Origin: Spirochaetia bacterium
GTDB lineage: Bacteria > Spirochaetota > Leptospiria > Leptospirales > Leptonemataceae
DNA length: 51,483 nt
NCBI GenBank assembly: GCA_009885105.1
Contig: VFLI01000004.1
Span: 1 to 51,483 of the forward strand
Direction of reading: 5' to 3'
Positions 1 through 8,876 of this stretch are shown here, piece after piece. The position numbers and the translations under genes were made by a program. Position 1 is the first letter of the stretch. Each line of letters begins with the position of its first letter. Under the pieces are notes generated by a model, which ran no database searches, was not told the origin of the DNA, and was given only the letters and a program-made list of their open reading frames with translations.

Positions 1-79
1 GCTCTTTTCTTTCGTGCAATTCCCCCAGCGCGCCCTGGATTCGCTCCACATTCCCTGTCAAGAATCTTTTTTCCGTCGT
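1..79 (-). repeat. 79-bp inverted repeat, left copy (recombinase 3' fragment)
   Basis: The first 79 bases are an exact reverse complement of 2814-2892, which lies inside the serine recombinase gene and encodes part of its C-terminal coiled coil. The match stops abruptly at base 79, four bases before the stop codon of the neighbouring minus-strand gene, and it may extend past the left edge of the window. Read on the minus strand it is a recombinase fragment cut off at its 5' side. It is either a second, truncated recombinase copy in opposite orientation or an assembly effect at a contig end. Confidence 0.85.
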
Positions 80-82
80 AAT

Positions 83-1651
83 TTACGCCGCCTTTACTTT
101 CGAATAAGCTCGCTTATTCCGCGAACCAGCTTTGTATTTAGACAGCTCATCTTGGATTTGCCGATAGAATTGGAGTTTATTGCGTAAAACTTTTATTACA
201 AAGGTGACCTTCGTTTCTTTGCTGCGTCCAACAAGAAGCGTTGCGACCTCATTCAGTTGAATTTCTGACAGAGCGAGCAACTGAATCGGCCGCGTGAGGT
301 CAACATTATATCGAGTCCATAGCAACGCTTTAAGACGACCAATATTCTTTAAGAGGAACCCTCCTGCCTTTGACGCATCATCCAATAATGATTCGATGTC
401 GATGTTTTGCAGAAGGTCGGCGATATAGAGCGTCGCTATGTCGTTGCGATCTTTTATCAGAAAATTAGTGAAGATACGACTCGATAGTCGCGGTGCAGAA
501 AATGACAGTGTCCGATTGGATACCAACACTGTAAACTGAGAAATCGGAAAAACCTGAAAGAGGAGAATGTAGTTGAGACTGTCTGGTAATGTTTTCAGCG
601 ACTTCCGAACCGCAGGTAGAACGTCGCGGTTACGTTTACAATCGTTCAAATAGCGTTTTGCATCTTTTACAATTACATCATTCATGTACGAACTTACGTT
701 TTCAGAATATTCGCGAGGAACAAGAGACAACGGAAGAAAATAGACGCCATCCATTTCTTTAAATAATTGGACAAAACCATTCCGCTCAAGCGCTTGACCC
801 AGCGGGACGCGAACCCAAGACTTAAATAGCTTTTCTTTCGCCTTCATTGCTTCAGCGCGCGCTTTCTGAGTCTTCCCCTTCGTAATGATAGAATCCAGTC
901 TCTCTTGTTCTGCCTTCTGTATATCATAAACGTCGCCAAGACCTTCAGCATATTTTTGCACGAAAATGATTTTCTCGTTAGCGGTAAGATTCAAAATTGT
1001 GGACTCCTTGATGCTTCCATTCTTGAGAGCAAGTTCAATCGCATTTGTAACAGTAGGCAACTCCTTCTGAAAGTCCGCAACATCCCTGAGAATGAATTTT
1101 TCGCTCAGCATCGGACTAACTTCTCGAATGCTATCGACTTGCCTTAGCAGATCGGTATAAGACTGCTTCCGATAGCTTGGGATGGTCAGGTAATGAAAAA
1201 TCGTATATGGACGACGAAACATCGACCGCAATTTCTCTGCAAAATTCGTCAATTGTACGGCATCCTTGTACCCATTTTCATAGCAGTAGAAGTACCTCAG
1301 AAACTCATTAATCCGCTTCCTGTTTTTAGGAAGAAAAATCTCAAAAAGTTTGACGGCGATCTCGTCCGTAGAGAATAAAAAAATGTCCTTTTTCTTTCGA
1401 ATCGTTCCCTTGATTTCTTTCAGAATCGCTTCTTGGTCCGGAGATTTCAGAACTGCACTCTCCACTTGAAACGAGCGTAAATACGCGGTCACACGCTCAT
1501 ACTCAGTGCAAAGAATGTCATCCAGATGCGATTCTGTAAGACACAATTTCTTTCTTTTTAGGAAATAGTACAATCGCGGTGACAGGAAGAATGCAATTTT
1601 CAAGAAAATATATGCGGCCTTTGCGACTGCCGTAACCGTTTCAAAATCCAT
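83..1651 (-). CDS. Orphan protein (522 aa), likely cargo of integrated element
   Basis: I do not recognise this protein. Residues 1-32 are rich in hydrophobic and aromatic residues with a basic edge (AAYIFLKIAFFLSPRLYYFL), which could be a membrane anchor or a signal-anchor. The rest is soluble-looking, mostly alpha-helical by composition, with many Lys, Arg and Leu and a basic C-terminus; no nuclease, helicase or ATPase motif stands out. It is transcribed away from the serine recombinase across a 127-bp AT-rich spacer (1652-1778) that must hold both promoters, and its TAA stop lies four bases from the end of the inverted repeat. The position suggests cargo of the element integrated at tRNA-Val. 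It could be a phage-defence or regulatory protein, but nothing in the sequence proves a role. Confidence 0.75.
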   Translation of the reverse strand: MDFETVTAVAKAAYIFLKIAFFLSPRLYYFLKRKKLCLTESHLDDILCTEYERVTAYLRSFQVESAVLKSPDQEAILKEIKGTIRKKKDIFLFSTDEIAVKLFEIFLPKNRKRINEFLRYFYCYENGYKDAVQLTNFAEKLRSMFRRPYTIFHYLTIPSYRKQSYTDLLRQVDSIREVSPMLSEKFILRDVADFQKELPTVTNAIELALKNGSIKESTILNLTANEKIIFVQKYAEGLGDVYDIQKAEQERLDSIITKGKTQKARAEAMKAKEKLFKSWVRVPLGQALERNGFVQLFKEMDGVYFLPLSLVPREYSENVSSYMNDVIVKDAKRYLNDCKRNRDVLPAVRKSLKTLPDSLNYILLFQVFPISQFTVLVSNRTLSFSAPRLSSRIFTNFLIKDRNDIATLYIADLLQNIDIESLLDDASKAGGFLLKNIGRLKALLWTRYNVDLTRPIQLLALSEIQLNEVATLLVGRSKETKVTFVIKVLRNKLQFYRQIQDELSKYKAGSRNKRAYSKVKAA

Positions 1652-1778
1652 TGTTTTTCACCCCGCACGCCTTTGCACTGAGTTCGATTTTCATCCAGTA
1701 GCCCTATGCAGAATTCTTAAGCAACATTTATTTTTGTTTTTTTATTGACGTCGGATTTTCCCGCCATCTTTTCGAACC

Positions 1779-3287
1779 ATGAACCCAAAAACCGCCATTG
1801 CAATCGCTCGCGTCTCCTCAAAGGAGCAAGCCGACGGTTATTCAATCGAAGCTCAGAAAACACCGATCCGTGAATACTGCAGGAAACACGACATTAAGCT
1901 TTTACAAATATTCGAATTTTACGAATCAGCAGGCAAGAAAGACCGCCATCACTTCATGGAAGCGATCCATACTGCTATTGAGCAAGAAGTAGATATCATC
2001 GCCGTCGAAAAAACAGATCGCATTTATAGAAATTTTCGCGACTACGTTCTGGTTGAAGATTTGATCGAGAAACACGGAATCGCAATCCATCTGGTGAAAG
2101 AAGGCGAGGTCTTCGATCGCAATTCAACATCCCACTCTAAAGTTATTCACGGCTTCAAAGTCCTCATGGCCAAAGCCTACCTTGACAATCTCTCGGAAGA
2201 AGTCAAAAAAGGCCAGCAGCAGAAAGCAAAAGAAGGACACTATCCCGGAAAATCTCCTTTCGGCTATCGGAAACATCAAGAAACAGGCGGTCACGAACCA
2301 GACCCACAAACCGCCCCGATTGTTCTGAAACTCTTTGAATCATATGCACGAAAAAACAGAAGCCTTCATGATCTAACCAACTGGCTGAATGAACAGGACA
2401 TCAAAACAGTTCGTGGCGGACACTTCAATTGCTCTTCCGTCTATCTCTTGCTTACAAATCCCTTCTACTACGGAGACTTCAGATATTCAAAGAAACAGCA
2501 TTCTGGCAAGCATACACCTCTGGTCACATTCGATCTCTGGAAAAAATGCCAGGAAGTCATGCAACGCGAGAATCTACCCCTGAAAAAACAAAACTATCTT
2601 TTTGCCGGTCTCCTCTTCAACGAACACAACAAGATGTTCACAGGCGAAACCCACAAAGGCCACATCTACTACGGTGCCCGCTTTCCGGAATCCGGCAAGA
2701 AGCTCTATATTCGAGAAGACAAAATCCTTGAAACAATTAACAAAATCATGAAACAAATTCAATGGACGGAGATATTCACAAACCGCGTTCGTAAGCTATC
2801 TAAAGAGATCATGACGACGGAAAAAAGATTCTTGACAGGGAATGTGGAGCGAATCCAGGGCGCGCTGGGGGAATTGCACGAAAGAAAAGAGCGGCTGCTG
2901 GCATTGTATTTAGACGGCGGGCTTGAGCGGGGGGAATACAAAGAAAGAAAATATGAGCTGGAAAAAAGCGCGGCGGAACTGGAGAGGCAGCTCGAAACTC
3001 ACAAAAAAGGCGATGCAACCTTCACGAGAAAAATTGAAGAACTGATCGAAGGGTTTCAGGAATGGCCGACCAAATTCTTAAACGGAAGAAGCGCTGCCAG
3101 GGGCGCAATCTTGCGGCGCCTGGCAGCGCGGATAAAGATCAACAAAAATCAGAATATTACTATAGAATTCAAAGAGCCATTCGCCCTTTTTGTCCCCGAG
3201 GAGATCCAGAAAACCGCCGTTTCCAGCGATTCCGAGTCGGTTCGGAAATGTCCATTAGATTGGGAGCTACTGGAATCGAACCAGTGA
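1779..3287 (+). CDS. Large serine recombinase (integrase) overlapping tRNA-Val
   Basis: This is a site-specific recombinase of the large serine family. Residues 1-150 form the resolvase domain, with Ser13 in ARVSSKEQ as the likely nucleophile and the conserved D-R-x(2)-R pattern in EKTDRIYRNFRDYV. Residues 160-260 are the Recombinase DNA-binding domain. The next part normally carries a zinc ribbon with four cysteines; here the matching stretch (about 275-300) has none, so the ribbon is degenerate. Residues 330-425 are a charged coiled coil. The last eight codons (WELLESNQ) and the TGA stop lie inside the opposite-strand tRNA-Val gene, as expected if the enzyme inserted its element into that tRNA. 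The DNA turns visibly more GC-rich after about 2811, where the inverted repeat starts, so the gene may be a mosaic. Confidence 0.9.
   Translation: MNPKTAIAIARVSSKEQADGYSIEAQKTPIREYCRKHDIKLLQIFEFYESAGKKDRHHFMEAIHTAIEQEVDIIAVEKTDRIYRNFRDYVLVEDLIEKHGIAIHLVKEGEVFDRNSTSHSKVIHGFKVLMAKAYLDNLSEEVKKGQQQKAKEGHYPGKSPFGYRKHQETGGHEPDPQTAPIVLKLFESYARKNRSLHDLTNWLNEQDIKTVRGGHFNCSSVYLLLTNPFYYGDFRYSKKQHSGKHTPLVTFDLWKKCQEVMQRENLPLKKQNYLFAGLLFNEHNKMFTGETHKGHIYYGARFPESGKKLYIREDKILETINKIMKQIQWTEIFTNRVRKLSKEIMTTEKRFLTGNVERIQGALGELHERKERLLALYLDGGLERGEYKERKYELEKSAAELERQLETHKKGDATFTRKIEELIEGFQEWPTKFLNGRSAARGAILRRLAARIKINKNQNITIEFKEPFALFVPEEIQKTAVSSDSESVRKCPLDWELLESNQ
2814..2892 (+). repeat. 79-bp inverted repeat, right copy
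   Basis: This is the partner of bases 1-79 and encodes recombinase residues from about 346 to 371, at the start of the coiled coil. With the left copy it brackets 80-2813, which contains the 522-residue gene and the recombinase's catalytic and DNA-binding part. Inversion between the copies would keep the recombinase reading frame and join it to whatever tail lies left of the window. Confidence 0.85.
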
Positions 3288-3334
3288 CCTCTTCCATGTC
3301 AAGGAAGCGCTCTAACCAGCTGAGCTAAGCCCCC
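3261..3334 (-). tRNA. tRNA-Val (GAC)
   Basis: A full cloverleaf is visible on the minus strand. The acceptor stem is GGGGGCT with AGCTCCC (one G-U pair), the D arm is GCTC/GAGC, the anticodon stem is CTTCC/GGAAG around loop TTGACAT with anticodon GAC, and the T arm is ACTGG/CCAGT. The discriminator base is A and CCA is not encoded. Its 3' 27 bases overlap the end of the plus-strand serine recombinase gene, which marks this as the probable attachment site of the element to its left. Confidence 0.95.
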
Positions 3335-3382
3335 CAAAAGTTTTTGTTTTTGGCGCAGTCCGCCATGTCAAGTATTTCAAGT

Positions 3383-4036
3383 CTATGCCTGAGGGCGATT
3401 TTTTTTCTTCCTCCATCTCCAGATAATGTAGGTGACAACAGCCGCAGCAAGTATGGAAATTATCGCAATATTATAGATTTTCAACCAATCCAGTATTTTG
3501 CGCCACTCTTCGCCGAGAGCCAGACCCGCTGCGAGAAGCAGTGAATTCCAGAAAAAGACACTGATAGAAAAACAGAACAAGAATATCCAGTAATTCATTT
3601 TTGAGATACCGGCAATGATGCTGACAAAAAAACGCACTCCGGCCGAAAAACGGGACACAAGAACGAACAGGATGCCCCATTTCTCAAACCACACATGAGT
3701 CTTATCGAGCTGTTCCTGCGATGTTAATTCGAAAAGGACTTTCTTTATCATGGCTGGCCCGGTGAATCGATCATGATATTTCCTGGCCTCAATCAGAATT
3801 CCGTTCCCTAAGAAATACATGATATTTGCGCCGATCAGGTTTCCCGTCAGAATCGAAATAAAACAAACATACACCGATATTACTTTTCGCCCCGCAAGAA
3901 AACCGCCGAAAACGGTTACCGTATCCCCCGGCCAGGGTGGAAAAACATTCTCAATGACCGCCGATATGCACATGAATACATATACTCCCCAGGCCGGCAG
4001 GTGCTCCAGATATTCAATGAACGCATTCTCATACAT
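3383..4036 (-). CDS. DedA-family inner-membrane protein
   Basis: This polytopic membrane protein of the DedA/SNARE-associated (PF09335) family has about 217 residues, close to the family norm. Family hallmarks are the N-terminal E-x-x-FPPWPGD motif followed by hydrophobic helices, and the later F-x-R-F-x-x-G-V-R-F segment containing the conserved arginines. Known members move undecaprenyl phosphate or phospholipids across the inner membrane. That fits its place as last gene of a glycan operon, where the lipid carrier would be recycled. I chose the ATG at 4036 because a GGAGAAAGGA ribosome-binding site sits just upstream; an ATG at 4057 lies inside the preceding gene. The start overlaps the end of the upstream glycosyltransferase by 8 bases. 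Confidence 0.88.
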   Translation of the reverse strand: MYENAFIEYLEHLPAWGVYVFMCISAVIENVFPPWPGDTVTVFGGFLAGRKVISVYVCFISILTGNLIGANIMYFLGNGILIEARKYHDRFTGPAMIKKVLFELTSQEQLDKTHVWFEKWGILFVLVSRFSAGVRFFVSIIAGISKMNYWIFLFCFSISVFFWNSLLLAAGLALGEEWRKILDWLKIYNIAIISILAAAVVTYIIWRWRKKKNRPQA

Positions 4037-5123
4037 AGTTTCGTCCTTTCTCCACAATCAGCTCCTTCATCCGCTGGAAAGCGGCAAACGCCGCTTTTTC
4101 CGGATCGTACTGAGCCAGACGCTTTCTCTGACCTTCCAGGACCGCTTCATGGATATTTGAATTCGTACAGAGATAGAATATCACTTCAGCGGCTCTGGCA
4201 TGATCCATTTCGTGGAACAGCACTCCGGACTCACCCATGGTCTCAGCGACTGCAGAACCTGGACTGTTCAGAGCGAATACAGGAAGATCGTAAGCCATGG
4301 CCTCAAGAAGGGGAACACAGAATCCCTCGTGGCGCGAAGCGCAGACATAGGCTGAACTATTCGCATACTTCCTCTGAAGATCATCATCGTCCAGAAAACC
4401 TGTGCAGTCAAAGGCAGAGGCGACATTGAGACTCTGCGCCAGCCTCTCCAGCTCACCGCGGTAACCGGTCAGTTCAGGCGCTATTCCGCCCGCCAGTGTT
4501 AGACTGCAGTCGGGAGAAAGTTTGCGAAGATAGTGAAGAATTTTAATAAGATCGGCATGCCCTTTATTCGGGGCGATCCGTCCCACGCTCAGAAGTTTCA
4601 GCGCGTCTGCTCCCGTCAATTCCGGCTTATTCTTTTTAATATGCGGAAACTGAAACAGCACCGGCCAGACTGAAATCGGATTGCGACAGTAGTACTCAAG
4701 CTCCCGAGCATTAAAACTCGAATCGGCAAAATATCCGTCAAACCTGCCCGTCAGCAGCCGCAATTCGTTGCGCGCCTTCGCAAGCCTTCCTGCAATCATT
4801 GTGCTGTACGGCCTGAAATAATCCGAGGGAGTTATGTTGTGATAAAGAACAAATTTAGTATTGTTCAATTTAAGCACAACATCCAGATTCTTCAATGAAA
4901 TACTGTAGTGCAGCAGTACAACATCGTCCGGATTCGTTTTCAGATCTTTTAGATTTTTTACTGTACCGGCAAATGCCGGCGAGGTGAATTCAGCGTAAAC
5001 AGAGAAATCGTCAAAGACATCATTCCAGGCCGAGTTTTTAAGTATCTTCTCAAATAATAAAATTTCCGTGCTGATCGCATCGCCCGGACTGCATCCGCCT
5101 GTAATCTGCACCAGCCGGCTCAT
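4029..5123 (-). CDS. GT4-type glycosyltransferase
   Basis: This is a retaining, GT-B fold glycosyltransferase (family GT4, Glyco_trans_1) of 364 residues. The C-terminal nucleotide-sugar domain begins with LLSVGRIAPNKGH, with the phosphate-binding Lys in PNK, and carries the E-x7-E motif in HEGFCVPLLEAM. The N-terminal acceptor domain contains LYHNITPSDYF. No signal peptide is seen, so it should act on the cytoplasmic face, adding a sugar to an LPS, O-antigen or exopolysaccharide intermediate. Its ATG overlaps the stop of the upstream glycosyltransferase by 4 bases (ATGA), so the two are probably translationally coupled. Donor and acceptor cannot be told from the sequence. Confidence 0.88.
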   Translation of the reverse strand: MSRLVQITGGCSPGDAISTEILLFEKILKNSAWNDVFDDFSVYAEFTSPAFAGTVKNLKDLKTNPDDVVLLHYSISLKNLDVVLKLNNTKFVLYHNITPSDYFRPYSTMIAGRLAKARNELRLLTGRFDGYFADSSFNARELEYYCRNPISVWPVLFQFPHIKKNKPELTGADALKLLSVGRIAPNKGHADLIKILHYLRKLSPDCSLTLAGGIAPELTGYRGELERLAQSLNVASAFDCTGFLDDDDLQRKYANSSAYVCASRHEGFCVPLLEAMAYDLPVFALNSPGSAVAETMGESGVLFHEMDHARAAEVIFYLCTNSNIHEAVLEGQRKRLAQYDPEKAAFAAFQRMKELIVEKGRNYV

Positions 5124-6208
5124 GCGAATTCCACCAGCTCCTTCAGCCGGGCGGCCGGAGAAATCCCGGAATAATTCTGGACTCGCTTTTTCTGACCTTC
5201 GAGAATACTCTCGCGAAATCCCCTGTCTTTCAAAATCTTCTGAACGAGTTCCGCGACTATTTCAGGCCGCAATTCCTTTATTAAAACGCCGGCGCCCCCC
5301 ATCGTTTCGCCGACAGCAGCGCAGTCGCGGGCAATTACAGGCACGCTGCATGCCATGGCCTCCAGAATAGGCGCGCCAAAGCCTTCATGCAAACTCAGCG
5401 ATAGAAAAACATCCATCGACCTGTATGCCTGATACAGAGCCGCATCATCCAGATTTTCCAAATAGCGCACCGATAAAGAGAGCCCAAGCTCAGACCCCAG
5501 ATTCAGAAGTTTCTGCCTGTATTCCGGGAAGTCCCGGCCGCTGCCCGCGATTATCAGCGACGATCCAGGAAAAATCTTTTTTACAAAATAAAAGACGGCC
5601 AGAATCGATTCTATATTTTTATTCGGCGCCAGACGTCCGACAGTTCCAATTACCGGACTGTCGCTCAAAGCGTCATTTTTCATGGATTCATCCGTCTTCA
5701 GAAGTTCTGCCGGAAGGTTCAGCGGAAGAGGGAAATAGAAAAGTTTCTTATAACCGTACCGGCGAAGCTCTTTCAAATTATAACGGGACACGCCTGCAGC
5801 GGCATCCCATTCGCCGGAAAATTCCGCGAGCACTCTGCGCGATCGAACAAGAGAAGCCGCAAGTTCCATGCCGCTGCCGGATACAGAGCCCGTATTTGTG
5901 AAGAAATACGATGGAGTTATGTTATGATAGAATAGAATCTTTTTTCCTCCGGCCCGCCGCACATGACTCTGGGGATAGCCGGCTCCGGCGAAATGCAATA
6001 TGTTGTAAATATTGTTATTTTTATTGATATATTTATTTATTTTATCAGGCGAAATAATCTCCTTTCCGTAGCCTCCCCGGGGAGGATTCAGAGAAACAAT
6101 CCAGCTTTCAAACCCCTGAGAAAGAGCGCATTCATGAAGCAGTCTGACGCAGTTCCCTGTTGCGTCTCTTTCATGCAGCCAGAGCGTATGCTGGCAGATC
6201 AATGTCAT
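5120..6208 (-). CDS. GT4-type glycosyltransferase
   Basis: This 362-residue glycosyltransferase is a homologue of its downstream neighbour. Both carry a HNITPSxxF motif in the N-terminal half, a GRLAPNK or GRIAPNK entry to the donor domain, and an HEGFGAPILEAM-type E-x7-E motif near the C-terminus. The shared plan suggests duplication and divergence, so the two probably add consecutive sugars to one glycan. The AT-rich stretch near 6005-6050 encodes an Asn/Lys/Ile-rich loop of the N-domain. It overlaps the stop of the upstream methyltransferase-like gene by 4 bases. It is expected to work in the cytoplasm against a membrane-bound lipid acceptor. Confidence 0.88.
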   Translation of the reverse strand: MTLICQHTLWLHERDATGNCVRLLHECALSQGFESWIVSLNPPRGGYGKEIISPDKINKYINKNNNIYNILHFAGAGYPQSHVRRAGGKKILFYHNITPSYFFTNTGSVSGSGMELAASLVRSRRVLAEFSGEWDAAAGVSRYNLKELRRYGYKKLFYFPLPLNLPAELLKTDESMKNDALSDSPVIGTVGRLAPNKNIESILAVFYFVKKIFPGSSLIIAGSGRDFPEYRQKLLNLGSELGLSLSVRYLENLDDAALYQAYRSMDVFLSLSLHEGFGAPILEAMACSVPVIARDCAAVGETMGGAGVLIKELRPEIVAELVQKILKDRGFRESILEGQKKRVQNYSGISPAARLKELVEFA

Positions 6209-7227
6209 ACTTTTTGAAAAATAATTCTTTCGCCGCCGTCAGCGGACTGGTCCCGGTGCAGGACTCTGCAGTTCAGAGATTCCAGCTCAGCGGCCAGTTT
6301 ATCAATATCTATCCGGTACCGGGGATTCTTCTTTACCGCGGACACGGGCTCCGGTGAAAAATAGAAAAGCAGATATCCTCCGGGCGCCAGTTTCTGCGCC
6401 GCCAGCGACGGTACCACCTCCGCCGACCCGCTGCAGTTGGAAAGATCCGGCAGAGCGATCATTTGAAGCGACGAGTCTTTCTCACCCGACAGCATCACAT
6501 CGGCGGCGGCGGCAGACACGGTATTTTCTTTTCTGGCGGCCAGGAAAAGATACTGACCCGGTTCAGCGGCATTCAAATGAATTTTTGAGAATCCCATCCT
6601 GCGAATTTCAACGGAAAGACTTCCCCACCTGTCGTCCAGAAGGAGAATTCTCTCGTCGTTTTTAATTCCTTTCAGAAGCGCAAGAGTGTCGGCAGTGTCC
6701 GAATAGCTGAGTCCCGCAGGTGGAATCAATGCTCCTGCTGTAACGCTGGCAGATTCCCTGGAAGATCCGTTTCCATCGTGCTTCAAGCTGTCAAATTTTG
6801 CCCGCAGATTTAAGTATTCGCTTAATACAATATCAAATTTTTCTGTGAGAATCTTATGTCGATAGTTCAGAGCGATCAGCTCATGCACGACGTTGTAAAA
6901 AGCTTGAATTTTATTCTCAGAAAGCTTGTCAAAAAGATGCGAGAAGAAATTAAACAAACGACGCGCAACAATTTTCAAGGGTCCTATCAGATACCGGTAT
7001 TTGTTGCTTGAAAAATCAGGAGGAAGAACCGGGCTTTCATAGAGATCGGATGTGAGCGCCGGGTCGAATCCAGTCAAACCAGAAGGAGAAACGGGCGTAA
7101 AACTGAGATTTTTTACCCTCTCCACTTCGATCGGATCATAGGAGCGGCTCTGGAAATTCTTTTCCAGCTCCAGGGCTAATTTTTCCGGATCGATACCCGG
7201 AACATGAATTTCAAATAATTGCTTCAA
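6205..7227 (-). CDS. Putative SAM-dependent methyltransferase, first gene of glycan operon
   Basis: This 340-residue protein is not clearly a known family. The N-terminal 175 residues are helical and resemble the leader region seen in glycan-cluster methyltransferases (a KYRYLIGPLKIVARR helix, then an FYNVVHELIALNYRHK helix). The C-terminal half has a Rossmann-like pattern: ERILLLDDRWG, LHLNAAEPGQ-type beta-alpha steps, an Asp-Leu strand and a late GGYLLFYF strand. The usual glycine-rich SAM loop is degenerate, so catalysis is uncertain. The start is TTG, with an AAGG about 10 bases upstream. The gene leads a four-gene overlapping operon with two glycosyltransferases and DedA, so a role in modifying or assembling a surface glycan is likely. 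Confidence 0.6.
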   Translation of the reverse strand: MKQLFEIHVPGIDPEKLALELEKNFQSRSYDPIEVERVKNLSFTPVSPSGLTGFDPALTSDLYESPVLPPDFSSNKYRYLIGPLKIVARRLFNFFSHLFDKLSENKIQAFYNVVHELIALNYRHKILTEKFDIVLSEYLNLRAKFDSLKHDGNGSSRESASVTAGALIPPAGLSYSDTADTLALLKGIKNDERILLLDDRWGSLSVEIRRMGFSKIHLNAAEPGQYLFLAARKENTVSAAAADVMLSGEKDSSLQMIALPDLSNCSGSAEVVPSLAAQKLAPGGYLLFYFSPEPVSAVKKNPRYRIDIDKLAAELESLNCRVLHRDQSADGGERIIFQKV

Positions 7228-7391
7228 TCGAATAATACCTTCAATTCCAGCCCGAAAAAGTCGATTCTGGGTTATGTCCTGCAGGGCCAGGACCGGTCAA
7301 GCACCTCTATTATCCCTTCCTGCATGTATGTCAGGATTTTGAAAAGTCTTGCTACAGGCAATTATTTTGAAATCTTGTCCCTAGAGTCTGA

Positions 7392-8378
<987 letters not shown>

Positions 8379-8427
8379 TTGTTGATGTCAGGCCGTTAAG
8401 AAATATTGATCCTATTCGGAGTGACCC

Positions 8428-8847
8428 TTGAAGATAACCAGCAAAGGCAGATACGGACTCAGAGCAATGATGGAGCTGGCAAAATCCAGCGAAGATACCC
8501 GTCTTACTAAAACACGAGAAATTGCAGAAAGGCAGAACATCCCTCTGAAATATCTGGAACAGATCATCAACCTGCTGAAAAAACACAAACTTGTATCCAG
8601 CGTCCGCGGCGCAGAGGGCGGATACAGAATCGCTCGTAGTTCTCAAGAAATCACCGTATATGAAATTCTGCGGGCCCTGGAAGGCGATCTGAGCGTCACC
8701 GCTCGCAACGACAAATACTGGGGCAAGGAACAGGGAATTTTCTGGTCGGAACTCGAGGAAAAAATCAAGACCATTCTTGATATTCCTCTTTCAGACTTTG
8801 TTGAAACCAGCCGCAATACGGAAAGCGGCATGATGTACTATATTTAG
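8428..8847 (+). CDS. Rrf2-family transcriptional regulator without Fe-S cysteines
   Basis: This 139-residue winged-helix regulator is of the Rrf2 family. The N-terminal KITSKGRYGLRAMMELA segment and the recognition region (KYLEQIINLLKKHKLV, then SVRGAEGGY) match the family closely. It has no cysteine, so it cannot carry the [2Fe-2S] cluster of IscR or NsrR; such members, including CymR-like regulators, respond to other signals or partner proteins. The start is TTG, preceded by CGGAGTG. It lies 49 bases after gmd and may be cotranscribed with it; a terminator follows at 8882-8904. The target genes are unknown. Confidence 0.85.
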   Translation: MKITSKGRYGLRAMMELAKSSEDTRLTKTREIAERQNIPLKYLEQIINLLKKHKLVSSVRGAEGGYRIARSSQEITVYEILRALEGDLSVTARNDKYWGKEQGIFWSELEEKIKTILDIPLSDFVETSRNTESGMMYYI

Positions 8848-8876
8848 AGAATTACCGCAGACAGATCAACGAGAAA

